5,925 nt of DNA from an uncultured Lachnospiraceae bacterium. GTDB taxonomy: Bacteria; Bacillota; Clostridia; Lachnospirales; Lachnospiraceae. Below are positions 1-5,363 of this stretch, piece by piece (the stretch's first letter is position 1; each line of letters opens with the position of its first letter). The stretch is taken from contig CANQEB010000159.1 in the NCBI GenBank assembly GCA_947594085.1, forward strand, positions 1 to 5,925, written 5' to 3'. Made by a program: the position numbers and the translations under genes. Under the pieces are notes generated by a model that made no database searches, was not told the origin of the DNA, and saw nothing but the letters and a program-made list of their open reading frames with translations.

Positions 1-245
1 CCGTAAATATTTTCGCCGATAAAATAGTCAATCAATTCTTCCTTACAAAATCCAAGTTCTCGGATCCTGTGTATATTTTTAGGATCAATCTGAGATCTCT
101 CAATCAATTCAATCGCTTTATTAACAAAGTTAAGCATCTTTTTCTCATCTTTACCTTTATATCTCAGCGCTCTTTCCACCTCACTGCCTATGTTGGAAAT
201 TTGCTCCCCGACAGACATAGTGAACCATCTTACATTTCTATCCAT
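1..245 (-). CDS. Conserved hypothetical small protein, partial (3' end beyond the left edge)
   Basis: Eighty-one codons can be read before the gene leaves the window. The ATG at 245-243 is preceded by a good Shine-Dalgarno (GAGGTGG on the minus strand, about 7 nt spacing). The start lies inside the 3' end of the DUF5674 gene, giving a 16-nt overlap in another frame, so translation is probably coupled. The visible protein is hydrophilic and predicted mostly helical, with no signal peptide or membrane segment. Its most family-like blocks are SVGEQISNIGSEVERA (residues 11-26) and DYFIGEN (73-79). From memory, small Firmicutes proteins of unknown function share these blocks; I cannot name a domain. 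DNA is AT-rich with ATA and AGA codons, like the upstream DUF5674 gene and unlike argC. Function unknown. The overlap suggests the two proteins act together, possibly as a complex or a toxin-antitoxin-like pair, but that is inference only. Confidence 0.75.
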   Translation of the reverse strand, partial: MDRNVRWFTMSVGEQISNIGSEVERALRYKGKDEKKMLNFVNKAIELIERSQIDPKNIHRIRELGFCKEELIDYFIGENIY

Positions 246-589
246 TTATTTACCACCTCGGCAATTTTCTCTCGCGCTTCAGGAGACGCAACCGTTCTTC
301 CCGCCCTCGGATATCCCGCTTCACGATTCCTGGGCGGATTAATCAAGGAATCATACTCTATCTCAAAATCCTCAAGATTAATATTAATCCCATACAAATT
401 CTTGTTAGCAGAACCATTTTTTAAAAGATAATCTTCCAGATCAGAATGTAGTTCTGCATTTATCGCCAGCAGTTCACGCTCCACGTCAACCACACACTTT
501 ACAATATCCTCAAAAAAATTCTCTTTCTCCCCAAGCGTTTTCAAATCTAATAATGATTCTTTACCGATTCTTTCTTTTAATATTATCAT
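230..589 (-). CDS. DUF5674 family protein
   Basis: A complete 119-residue protein. The start ATG at 589-587 follows a perfect AGGAGG (plus-strand CCTCCT at 595-600) with 5 nt spacing. I recognise it as DUF5674-like from its blocks: VVDVERELLAINAELHSD (residues 33-50), NGS (58-60), LYGIN (65-69), SLIN followed by an Arg-Asn (81-88), and a C-terminal KIAEVVNKW helix. Length matches the family as I remember it, at about 105-120 residues. No signal peptide or transmembrane segment is visible, so it is probably cytoplasmic. The family has no known function. The gene starts only 28 nt after the argC stop, on the same strand and with no terminator between, so it could be co-transcribed with argC. 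It overlaps the next gene by 16 nt. Its AT-rich codon use (ATA, TTA, AGA) contrasts sharply with argC, which suggests acquisition or a sequence join near 600-617. Confidence 0.8.
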   Translation of the reverse strand: MIILKERIGKESLLDLKTLGEKENFFEDIVKCVVDVERELLAINAELHSDLEDYLLKNGSANKNLYGININLEDFEIEYDSLINPPRNREAGYPRAGRTVASPEAREKIAEVVNKWIEM

Positions 590-594
590 ACAAT

Positions 595-600
595 CCTCCT
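595..600 (-). promoter_or_regulatory. Ribosome binding site of the DUF5674 gene
   Basis: The minus strand reads AGGAGG followed by ATTGT and the ATG at 589-587. This perfect Shine-Dalgarno fixes the start of the DUF5674 gene, and it lies within the 28-nt gap after the argC stop. Confidence 0.8.
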
Positions 601-617
601 AATCAAAATAGGCTATG

Positions 618-1658
618 CTATGGAAACATCGGCGCCTGCCGCAGCCCTTCTGCCTCGTCGATTCCAAACAGCAGGTTCATGTTTTGCACCGCCTGTCCCG
701 CCGCGCCCTTGACGAGATTGTCCATCGCACCCATCATGATAATGCGCTTCGTGCGCGAGTCAAGCTTGAAGTTGACGTCCACGAAGTTGCTGCCTTCCAC
801 CCATTTCGTCTGCGGGCAGACGTCCTTCGGCAGCACGCGGACAAAGCGCTCCGCCGCATAATATTTGTCGTACGCTGCCTTCACTTCCTCATAGGAAACG
901 TCCTTCTTCAGCGATGCGTACGCTGTGATCAGAATGCCGCGGTTCATCGGCACAAGATGTGGCGTGAAATTCAGCACGACCGGCTCACCCGCCGCGTAGC
1001 CAAGCTGCTCTTCAATCTCCGGCGTGTGCCGGTGCGTCGCAACACCGTACGCCTTCATGTTTTCGTTGACCTCGCAGAACAGGTTGTCGGTCTTCGCCCC
1101 ACGCCCCGCGCCGGACGTCCCGGACTTCGCGTCGATGATAATCGTTGCGGGATCGATCAGTCCTTCCTTCAGAAGCGGATAGATCGACAACGTGCTGCAG
1201 GTCGGATAGCAACCTGGATTTGCGATCAGCCGCGCGCCTTTGATCTGCTCCCGGTTGAGCTCACACAGGCCGTAGACCGCTTCATCGATATACTGCGGCG
1301 CCTTGTGCTCGATCTTGTACCAGTCCTCGTATATTTTTACATCCTTGAGCCGGAAATCCGCGCTCAGATCAACAACCTTCGTGCCAGACAAAATCTCTTC
1401 ATTCACGAGAGACGCGCACAATCCCTGCGGCGTCGCCGTGAAGATCACATCCGCCTGCTTCGCGAGCTCATCCATATTATCGTCCATGCATTTCGCGTCG
1501 ACCAGCTCAAACATATTCTGGTAGATTGAAGCGTAGCTCTGATCTACATAACTTCTGGAACCGTACCAGACAATCTCCGCCTCCCGGTGCCCCAGCAGCA
1601 GCCGCACCAGCTCGCCTCCCGCGTACCCGGTAGCCCCAATGATTCCAACTTTTATCAT
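618..1658 (-). CDS. argC: N-acetyl-gamma-glutamyl-phosphate reductase
   Basis: ArgC catalyses the NADPH-dependent reduction of N-acetylglutamyl phosphate to N-acetylglutamate semialdehyde, third step of the acetylated ornithine/arginine pathway, in the cytoplasm. From the chosen start the protein has 346 residues, the usual family length. The N-terminal Rossmann nucleotide-binding loop is GATGYAG (residues 8-14). The catalytic cysteine is Cys150 in NPGCYPT, and the conserved HRHTPEI block at 209-215 supplies the active-site histidine. The SGTSGAGRG loop (179-187) and the C-terminal MNLLFGI...MFP tail are typical. The frame stays open to an ATG at 1814, but the family begins at MIKVGIIGATGY and a GGAGG lies 7 nt before the ATG at 1658, so I take 1658. 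The gene is divergent from argG, with a shared ARG-box region between. No argJ, argB or argD follows; a DUF5674 gene does, which is unusual. Confidence 0.97.
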   Translation of the reverse strand: MIKVGIIGATGYAGGELVRLLLGHREAEIVWYGSRSYVDQSYASIYQNMFELVDAKCMDDNMDELAKQADVIFTATPQGLCASLVNEEILSGTKVVDLSADFRLKDVKIYEDWYKIEHKAPQYIDEAVYGLCELNREQIKGARLIANPGCYPTCSTLSIYPLLKEGLIDPATIIIDAKSGTSGAGRGAKTDNLFCEVNENMKAYGVATHRHTPEIEEQLGYAAGEPVVLNFTPHLVPMNRGILITAYASLKKDVSYEEVKAAYDKYYAAERFVRVLPKDVCPQTKWVEGSNFVDVNFKLDSRTKRIIMMGAMDNLVKGAAGQAVQNMNLLFGIDEAEGLRQAPMFP

Positions 1659-1848
1659 ACGATTTCCTCCATCCTCCTGTATGATACCTGTTTTCACACT
1701 ATATTTCATGCAATTTATCTCACGGACAGATATCTGCTGATTCTCAAATATCAGCCGTACACTCGCATATCCGCTGCCCTCCAACGGCAGTTGTGTGCTG
1801 ACTTTTCCTATCATAACCTATCCGACAAAAGATGTAAAGTATTTTCGT

Positions 1849-1866
1849 CTTGCATAATTATACATA
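1849..1866. promoter_or_regulatory. ARG box 1 (ArgR/AhrC operator)
   Basis: The core TGCATAATTATACA (1851-1864) matches the ArgR operator pattern TGNAT-WWWW-ATNCA exactly, with the correct 4-bp centre. Of the outer consensus positions only the first differs. Its position between divergent argC and argG, paired with a second box, makes an arginine-responsive operator the natural reading. No argR gene is in the window, so the regulator is inferred. Confidence 0.75.
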
Positions 1867-1885
1867 AATTATGAATAATATTCAA
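1857..1885 (-). promoter_or_regulatory. argC promoter (sigma-A type)
   Basis: On the minus strand a -35 box TTGAAT (1885-1880) and a perfect -10 box TATAAT (1862-1857) are separated by exactly 17 bp. Transcription would begin near 1850 and give an argC leader of about 190 nt. The -35 falls in the right ARG box and the -10 in the left one, so a bound arginine repressor would block RNA polymerase directly. Confidence 0.75.
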
Positions 1886-1886
1886 G
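1870..1886. promoter_or_regulatory. ARG box 2 (tandem ArgR/AhrC operator)
   Basis: TGAATAATATTCA (1872-1884) is a perfect inverted repeat (TGAAT/ATTCA) with a 3-bp centre, one base shorter than the canonical ARG box. It starts 3 bp after box 1, and the two dyad centres are about 20.5 bp apart, close to the usual two helical turns between paired ARG boxes. It covers the argC -35 element. Confidence 0.65.
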
Positions 1887-1922
1887 TTTCTTTTGCATTT
1901 TCTACAAAATAAATTTTCTCTC

Positions 1923-1951
1923 TTGCATATTTATGATATCTGCGATATACT
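1923..1951 (+). promoter_or_regulatory. Candidate argG promoter
   Basis: The plus strand has TTGCAT (1923-1928), 17 bp, then TATACT (1946-1951): a weak -35 with a good -10. Transcription would start near 1958, just where the paired leader elements begin, giving a 5' leader of about 130 nt. A weaker alternative is TTGCAT (1850-1855), 18 bp, AATAAT (1874-1879), which would lie inside the ARG boxes and be repressed more directly. Sequence alone does not decide between them. Confidence 0.45.
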
Positions 1952-1957
1952 TGCAGA

Positions 1958-2040
1958 CGATGTGAGCGCCATAAACTCAAGGCGGTTTTCCAGTGCATTC
2001 GCACATCTTTTGGGCAAGCTGTGGAATTGTCTCCACATCG
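1958..2040 (+). other. argG 5' leader with alternative hairpins
   Basis: CGATGTG (1958-1964) can pair with CACATC at 2002-2007, with an inner CGCC/GGCG stem (1967-1970/1981-1984), or with CACATCG at 2034-2040 as a 7-bp helix. Two local hairpins compete: GTGC-ATTC-GCAC (1993-2004) and TGTGGA/TCCACA (2020-2025/2032-2037). The pairings are partly exclusive. No T-box motif or known riboswitch was recognised, and no U-run follows, so regulatory function is unproven. Confidence 0.3.
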
Positions 2041-2071
2041 AAATCAATTTTCAAAAAAAGACAAACGAAAT

Positions 2072-2078
2072 GAGGAGG
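2072..2078 (+). promoter_or_regulatory. Ribosome binding site of argG
   Basis: GAGGAGG lies 8 nt before the ATG at 2087. It decides the start against the in-frame upstream ATG at 2021, which would add 22 residues that do not belong to the family. Confidence 0.85.
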
Positions 2079-2086
2079 ATTTCATT

Positions 2087-3310
2087 ATGAAGGAAAAAGT
2101 GGTTCTCGCCTATTCCGGCGGACTCGACACGACAGCCATCATTCCCTGGCTGAAAGAAAATTTTGATTACGAAGTGATCTGCTGCTGCATCGACTGCGGT
2201 CAGGGCAACGAGCTGGACGGACTCGAGGAGCGCGCGAAGCTCTCCGGCGCTTCCAAATTATATATTGAAAATATCATCGATGAATTCTGCGACGAATACA
2301 TCATGCCTTGCGTCGAGGCAGGCGCCGTCTACGAGCACAAATATCTGCTCGGCACGTCGATGGCCCGCCCGGCAATCGCGAAGAAGCTGGTCGAGATCGC
2401 GCGCAAGGAGAACGCTTCCGCGATCTGCCACGGCGCTACCGGCAAGGGCAACGACCAGATCCGCTTCGAGCTCGGCATCAAGGCTCTGGCTCCGGATCTG
2501 AAGATCATCGCTCCGTGGCGCATGACCGACGTATGGACCATGCAGTCCCGCGAGGAAGAGATCGAATACTGCAAAGCGCACGGCATCGATCTTCCGTTCG
2601 ACGCGAGCCACAGCTACAGCCGCGACCGCAATCTCTGGCACATCAGCCACGAAGGTCTCGAACTCGAGGATCCGGCCAACGAGCCGAACTACGACCACAT
2701 GCTTGTGCTCGGCGTGACCCCGGAGCGCGCGCCGAACGAGGGCGAATATGTCACCATGACCTTTGAACAGGGCGTTCCAAAGTCCCTGAACGGAAAAGCG
2801 ATGAAGGTCTCCGAGATCATCACGGAGCTGAATAAGCTGGGCGGCAAGCACGGCATCGGCATCGTCGATATCGTTGAGAATCGCGTAGTTGGCATGAAAT
2901 CCCGCGGCGTCTACGAGACCCCGGGCGGAACGATCCTCATGGAGGCGCACGACCAGCTCGAGGAGCTGATCCTTGACCGCGAGACGCTCGAGACGAAGAA
3001 AAAACTCGGCAGCCAGTTCGCGCAGATCGTCTACGAGGGCAAATGGTTCACCCCGCTGAGAGAAGCAATCCAGGCATTCGTGGAGTCCACGCAGAAGTAT
3101 GTGACCGGCGAAGTGAAGTTCAAGCTCTACAAGGGCAACATCATCAAGGCCGGCACCACCTCGCCATACAGCCTGTACAACGAGTCTCTGGCTTCCTTCA
3201 CGACCGGCGAGCTGTACGATCACCACGACGCGAGCGGCTTCATCACCCTCTTCGGCCTGCCGCTGAAGGTTCGCGCGATGAAGATGGCAGAGGTCGAAAA
3301 AGAGAAATAA
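2087..3310 (+). CDS. argG: Argininosuccinate synthase
   Basis: ArgG joins citrulline and aspartate, with ATP hydrolysed to AMP and pyrophosphate, to form argininosuccinate, the penultimate arginine step; it is a cytoplasmic enzyme, usually a tetramer. The 407-residue length is normal. The ATP-pyrophosphatase loop is AYSGGLDTT (residues 8-16). Further signature blocks are YLLGTSMARP (86-95), which helps bind citrulline, and HGATGKGNDQIRFE (115-128), followed by APWR (142-145). The C-terminal region has the usual SPYSLYNESLASF and YDHHDASGFI blocks and a short charged tail. Nothing essential looks missing. I see no ATA isoleucine codons, consistent with the GC-rich background shared with argC. 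The usual downstream partner argH is absent: a terminator follows immediately, so the gene is monocistronic here. Control is probably by the ARG boxes upstream. Confidence 0.98.
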   Translation: MKEKVVLAYSGGLDTTAIIPWLKENFDYEVICCCIDCGQGNELDGLEERAKLSGASKLYIENIIDEFCDEYIMPCVEAGAVYEHKYLLGTSMARPAIAKKLVEIARKENASAICHGATGKGNDQIRFELGIKALAPDLKIIAPWRMTDVWTMQSREEEIEYCKAHGIDLPFDASHSYSRDRNLWHISHEGLELEDPANEPNYDHMLVLGVTPERAPNEGEYVTMTFEQGVPKSLNGKAMKVSEIITELNKLGGKHGIGIVDIVENRVVGMKSRGVYETPGGTILMEAHDQLEELILDRETLETKKKLGSQFAQIVYEGKWFTPLREAIQAFVESTQKYVTGEVKFKLYKGNIIKAGTTSPYSLYNESLASFTTGELYDHHDASGFITLFGLPLKVRAMKMAEVEKEK

Positions 3311-3349
3311 TACGATTGGGGACAGTCGAAGTTTTCGACCAGAATAATC

Positions 3350-3439
3350 ATTTGAAATATAGCAGACGGGACTCCCGGAAAACAGAGCAATTTCTGATTC
3401 CGGCAGTCCCGCTTTTATTGCGCAGGAATTATTTCAAAT
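3350..3439. repeat. 10-bp inverted repeat flanking the argG terminator
   Basis: ATTTGAAATA (3350-3359) and its exact reverse complement TATTTCAAAT (3430-3439) bracket the terminator hairpin with 70 bp between the arms. In RNA they could form an outer stem around the terminator. They could also be remnant ends of a very small element, but no target duplication is evident. Confidence 0.45.
3367..3418 (+). terminator. Rho-independent terminator of argG
   Basis: CGGGACT-C-CCGGAA (3367-3380) pairs with TTCCGG-C-AGTCCCG (3398-3411): thirteen base pairs interrupted by one C-C mismatch, followed by CTTTTATT. It lies about 57 bp after the argG stop. The minus-strand side lacks a T-run, so it is not an obvious terminator for the convergent ABC genes. 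Confidence 0.85.
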
Positions 3440-3499
3440 TCCCTGTTCAAAATGCAATGCTGATAGATGCGATCTGATCCTGTGACTTCAATTCAAAAT

Positions 3500-4462
3500 T
3501 CACTTCACCAGTGCAAAGAAATCATCCAGCTCATCCGTCTCGCACTCGCCCTTCTCCATCCAGAAATCGGCCATATTCTGGCTGATCGCAAAGATGGAAT
3601 TCTCATTGCCAGCGTCGTTCAGAGTCGCGTTGTCGTCTCTTCCGTAAAACTGCAACCCGCTCACATCGCCAGCAATGTCCTCGGCTGTCACTTCCTCGAA
3701 GCCGCTTGCCATCATTTCATAGGCCTCGTCCGGATTTTCGTTCAGGAAATCTATGGCCTTGTACCAGGCCTCCGCGACCGCCTCAACGACCTCTGGGTTC
3801 TCCGCCGCGTAGTCGGTGTTCACGACAAGCGAGTCAAGGATCGTGTTCGGGTAATCCGCGCTCGTCGCCAGCGCATGCGCGCCCTCGACCGTCTCAAGCG
3901 CCTCGGAAAGCTCCGGTTCCCACATAATCGCCGCGTCCACCTGGCCGCTCATAAATGCAAGTCCGGCCTCCGTCGTGTCGCCCATATCGATCACATTCAG
4001 GTCATCCTCCGTCAGGCTACTGCCCTGCTCGAGCGCCGTCAGGAAAAAGTAGTAGGATGACGCGGACTTGTCAAGCGCCAAGGTCTTGCCTGCCAGATCG
4101 TCGAGCGTCGCAATGTCAGCAGAGGCAACCAACCCGTCTGCACCCACCGAAGCGTCCATGGTCAGGACAAAGCGGCTCGTCGCGCCATTTGCAAACATCT
4201 TGATATTCGGATCCTGCGCAGTCGCCAAAAACTGTACGCTGCCTTTCGTGATCAGGGCCGCATAAGTGGACTCATCCTCGATCACCTGAATATCCATGTT
4301 GATCCCGGCATCCTCAAAGTAGCCCTGCTCCTGTGCGATGAACATCGGGGAATACCCGGTCCAAGTGCAAAACGCCATCGTGACGTCCTTCGGCTCTGCC
4401 GCTGAGGCCGTCATTGCCCCGCAGAGCAGGGCCACTGGTATTACTGTCATCCATTTCCTCAT
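3500..4462 (-). CDS. ABC transporter substrate-binding protein, NMT1/SsuA/TauA-like
   Basis: This 320-residue protein looks like the extracytoplasmic solute receptor of a nitrate/sulfonate/taurine-type importer (COG0715-like). A signal peptide covers about residues 1-21: basic MRK, a hydrophobic core, then an ASA cleavage site. Mature-domain signs are FCTWTGYSPMFIAQEQGYF (31-49), the DDLAGKTLAL block (121-130), and GQVDAAIMWEPE (173-184). The solute could be a sulfonate, taurine, a pyrimidine precursor or another small compound; the sequence does not decide. The start ATG at 4462 has a strong GAGGAGGAG upstream. The only early cysteine (Cys14, in ALLCG) does not fit a lipobox, so the protein looks secreted, not lipid-anchored, which is unusual for a Gram-positive receptor. 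It lies 102 nt downstream of the ATPase gene on the same strand; no permease gene is visible. Confidence 0.88.
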   Translation of the reverse strand: MRKWMTVIPVALLCGAMTASAAEPKDVTMAFCTWTGYSPMFIAQEQGYFEDAGINMDIQVIEDESTYAALITKGSVQFLATAQDPNIKMFANGATSRFVLTMDASVGADGLVASADIATLDDLAGKTLALDKSASSYYFFLTALEQGSSLTEDDLNVIDMGDTTEAGLAFMSGQVDAAIMWEPELSEALETVEGAHALATSADYPNTILDSLVVNTDYAAENPEVVEAVAEAWYKAIDFLNENPDEAYEMMASGFEEVTAEDIAGDVSGLQFYGRDDNATLNDAGNENSIFAISQNMADFWMEKGECETDELDDFFALVK

Positions 4463-4466
4463 AATA

Positions 4467-4476
4467 TCTCCTCCTC
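4467..4476 (-). promoter_or_regulatory. Ribosome binding site of the substrate-binding protein
   Basis: The minus strand reads GAGGAGGAGA shortly before the ATG at 4462-4460. The unusually long purine match suggests strong translation, as expected for the receptor of an ABC importer, which is usually made in excess over the other subunits. Confidence 0.7.
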
Positions 4477-4493
4477 TTTTCCTTTCATAGGCC

Positions 4494-4520
4494 GCAGCTA
4501 TGCAATGTGTTCATAACTGC
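4494..4520 (-). other. Intercistronic stem-loop between ATPase and substrate-binding genes
   Basis: On the minus strand GCAGTTATG (4520-4512) pairs with CATAGCTGC (4502-4494): nine pairs including one G-U, with a 9-nt loop. No T-run follows, so it is not a terminator. It could protect the 5' end of the receptor mRNA after processing, as in other ABC operons, but this is inference. Confidence 0.35.
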
Positions 4521-4564
4521 AGATTTATTAAACCGCCATAGCGGACAGTTTCGAAAAGATATGC

Positions 4565-5197
4565 TCAGCGGTCCATCGCCGCGTCGTTGCTCTCCTGCCA
4601 AAGCATATCCATAATGCGCTTCTTTGTCGCAAGGAATTCCGGTAGAATAAGGGAATTGTGATCCCTCTCGCCCGGAATATCCACCTCGACAACCTCCCGA
4701 ACCGTTCCGGGCCTGCGGCTCATCACATAGATGCGCTGCCCCAGCAGCACCGCCTCGTCGATATCATGCGTGATAAACAGAATTGTCGTCTTGGTTGTCC
4801 TGCTGATCCTCGCCAGAAGCTCCTGCATAACTACCCTGGTCTGTGCGTCGAGCGCCCCAAACGGCTCATCCATCAGCAGTACCTCCGGTTCATTTGCAAG
4901 CGTGCGCGCGATCGCCACACGTTGTTTCATCCCGCCGGAAAGCTGCTTCGGCAACGCATTCTCGAATCCGGTCAATCCGACCAGCTCAATGTACTCCCTT
5001 GCCTTTTGAGCGCGCTGCGCCGCCGGGATCTTTTTCATTTTCAGCCCAAACTCGACATTCTTCTGAACCGTCAGCCAGGGGAAAAGGCTGTAGCCCTGAA
5101 AAACCATGCCGCGATCCGCACCAGGCTCCTCGACCGGCCTGCCATACCATGAACTTTCGGAAATACAGACCCTTGATTGGTATGAAAACGACTGCAA
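4565..5197 (-). CDS. ABC transporter ATPase, SsuB/TauB-like, N-terminally truncated
   Basis: This is the cytoplasmic ATPase of a nitrate/sulfonate/taurine-type importer (COG1116-like). In the 210-codon open frame from 5197, ABC sequence begins only at about residue 19 (position 5143), with GRPVEEPGADRGMVFQ. Visible motifs are the Q-loop MVFQGYSLFPW (31-41), signature LSGGMKQRVAIAR (86-98), Walker B VLLMDEPFGALD (106-117) and the H-loop histidine in FITHDIDEA (141-149). The Walker A region, about 60 residues, is missing. Residues 1-18 are unrelated sequence from beyond the breakpoint and no ribosome site supports the ATG at 5197. As drawn, it cannot bind ATP normally. It precedes the substrate-binding gene on the same strand with a 102-nt gap; the permease gene was probably further upstream and is lost at the junction. 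Either a pseudogene or an assembly artefact. Confidence 0.85.
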   Translation of the reverse strand: MQSFSYQSRVCISESSWYGRPVEEPGADRGMVFQGYSLFPWLTVQKNVEFGLKMKKIPAAQRAQKAREYIELVGLTGFENALPKQLSGGMKQRVAIARTLANEPEVLLMDEPFGALDAQTRVVMQELLARISRTTKTTILFITHDIDEAVLLGQRIYVMSRRPGTVREVVEVDIPGERDHNSLILPEFLATKKRIMDMLWQESNDAAMDR

Positions 5198-5282
5198 GTA
5201 CGAAATTTTTGCCGATTACCTCAATTTAAGCCCCGAGCAGATAGTTGAGCTTGCGCTTTACTACTATCAAAACGGAAAATAA
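5148..5282 (+). pseudogene. 3' remnant of an unidentified plus-strand gene
   Basis: An open frame ends at the TAA at 5280-5282 and is followed 9 bp later by a good terminator, so it looks like a true gene end. The readable tail contains ELSEIQTLDWYEND and the C-terminal helix SPEQIVELALYYYQNGK, an ordinary soluble, rather acidic sequence. I do not recognise the family. Upstream of about 5148 the frame runs into the antisense of the ABC ATPase gene. The in-frame ATG at 5106 lies in that ATPase DNA, lacks a ribosome site, and should not be taken as a start. The beginning of the gene is therefore missing: about 45 codons remain. Base composition matches the aminotransferase region to the right, not the ABC genes to the left. 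Confidence 0.55.
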
Positions 5283-5290
5283 ACGCCGTA

Positions 5291-5328
5291 AAAAACCATA
5301 CTCTGATAGGGTATGGTTTTTATATACA
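5291..5328 (+). terminator. Rho-independent terminator after the gene remnant
   Basis: AAAAACCATAC (5291-5301) and GTATGGTTTTT (5311-5321) form a perfect 11-bp stem with a 9-nt loop, followed by TATATACA. The A-run on the 5' side gives a T-run on the minus strand, so the signal could work in both directions. It starts 9 bp after the TAA of the upstream gene. Confidence 0.85.
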
Positions 5329-5363
5329 AAAATTTTATTGTATGTTACACCGCATAACAGCCT

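Noticed and set aside
618..1529. Long plus-strand frames opposite argC (for example 615-1529)
   Set aside because: They are antisense to a well-conserved argC in GC-rich DNA, have no ribosome sites, and give arginine-rich unfamiliar proteins.
1890..2086. A T-box or other known riboswitch upstream of argG
   Set aside because: The conserved T-box sequence (GGGTGGNACCGCG-like) and a terminator with a U-run are both missing, so I report only the alternative pairings.
1893..2090. A 65-codon frame with a TTG start running into the argG ATG (ATGA overlap)
   Set aside because: There is no ribosome site before the TTG, the frame runs through the promoter and leader hairpins, and the product resembles nothing I know. 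The overlap is probably chance.
2258..3226. A 322-codon minus-strand frame opposite argG
   Set aside because: It is a shadow of argG produced by its codon bias; there is no recognisable domain and argG itself is unequivocal.
3325..3339. Small hairpin GTCGAA-GTT-TTCGAC after argG
   Set aside because: Six pairs with a 3-nt loop and no T-run behind it; the strong terminator 30 bp further on explains the gene end.
5100..5200. Insertion sequence or integration site at the breakpoint
   Set aside because: I find no terminal inverted repeats, target duplication, tRNA end or transposase remnant on either side.
5106..5282. A 58-codon plus-strand gene starting at ATG 5106
   Set aside because: Its first 14 codons are antisense to the conserved ABC ATPase and there is no ribosome site. 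It only exists because of the breakpoint, so only the part right of about 5148 is kept.
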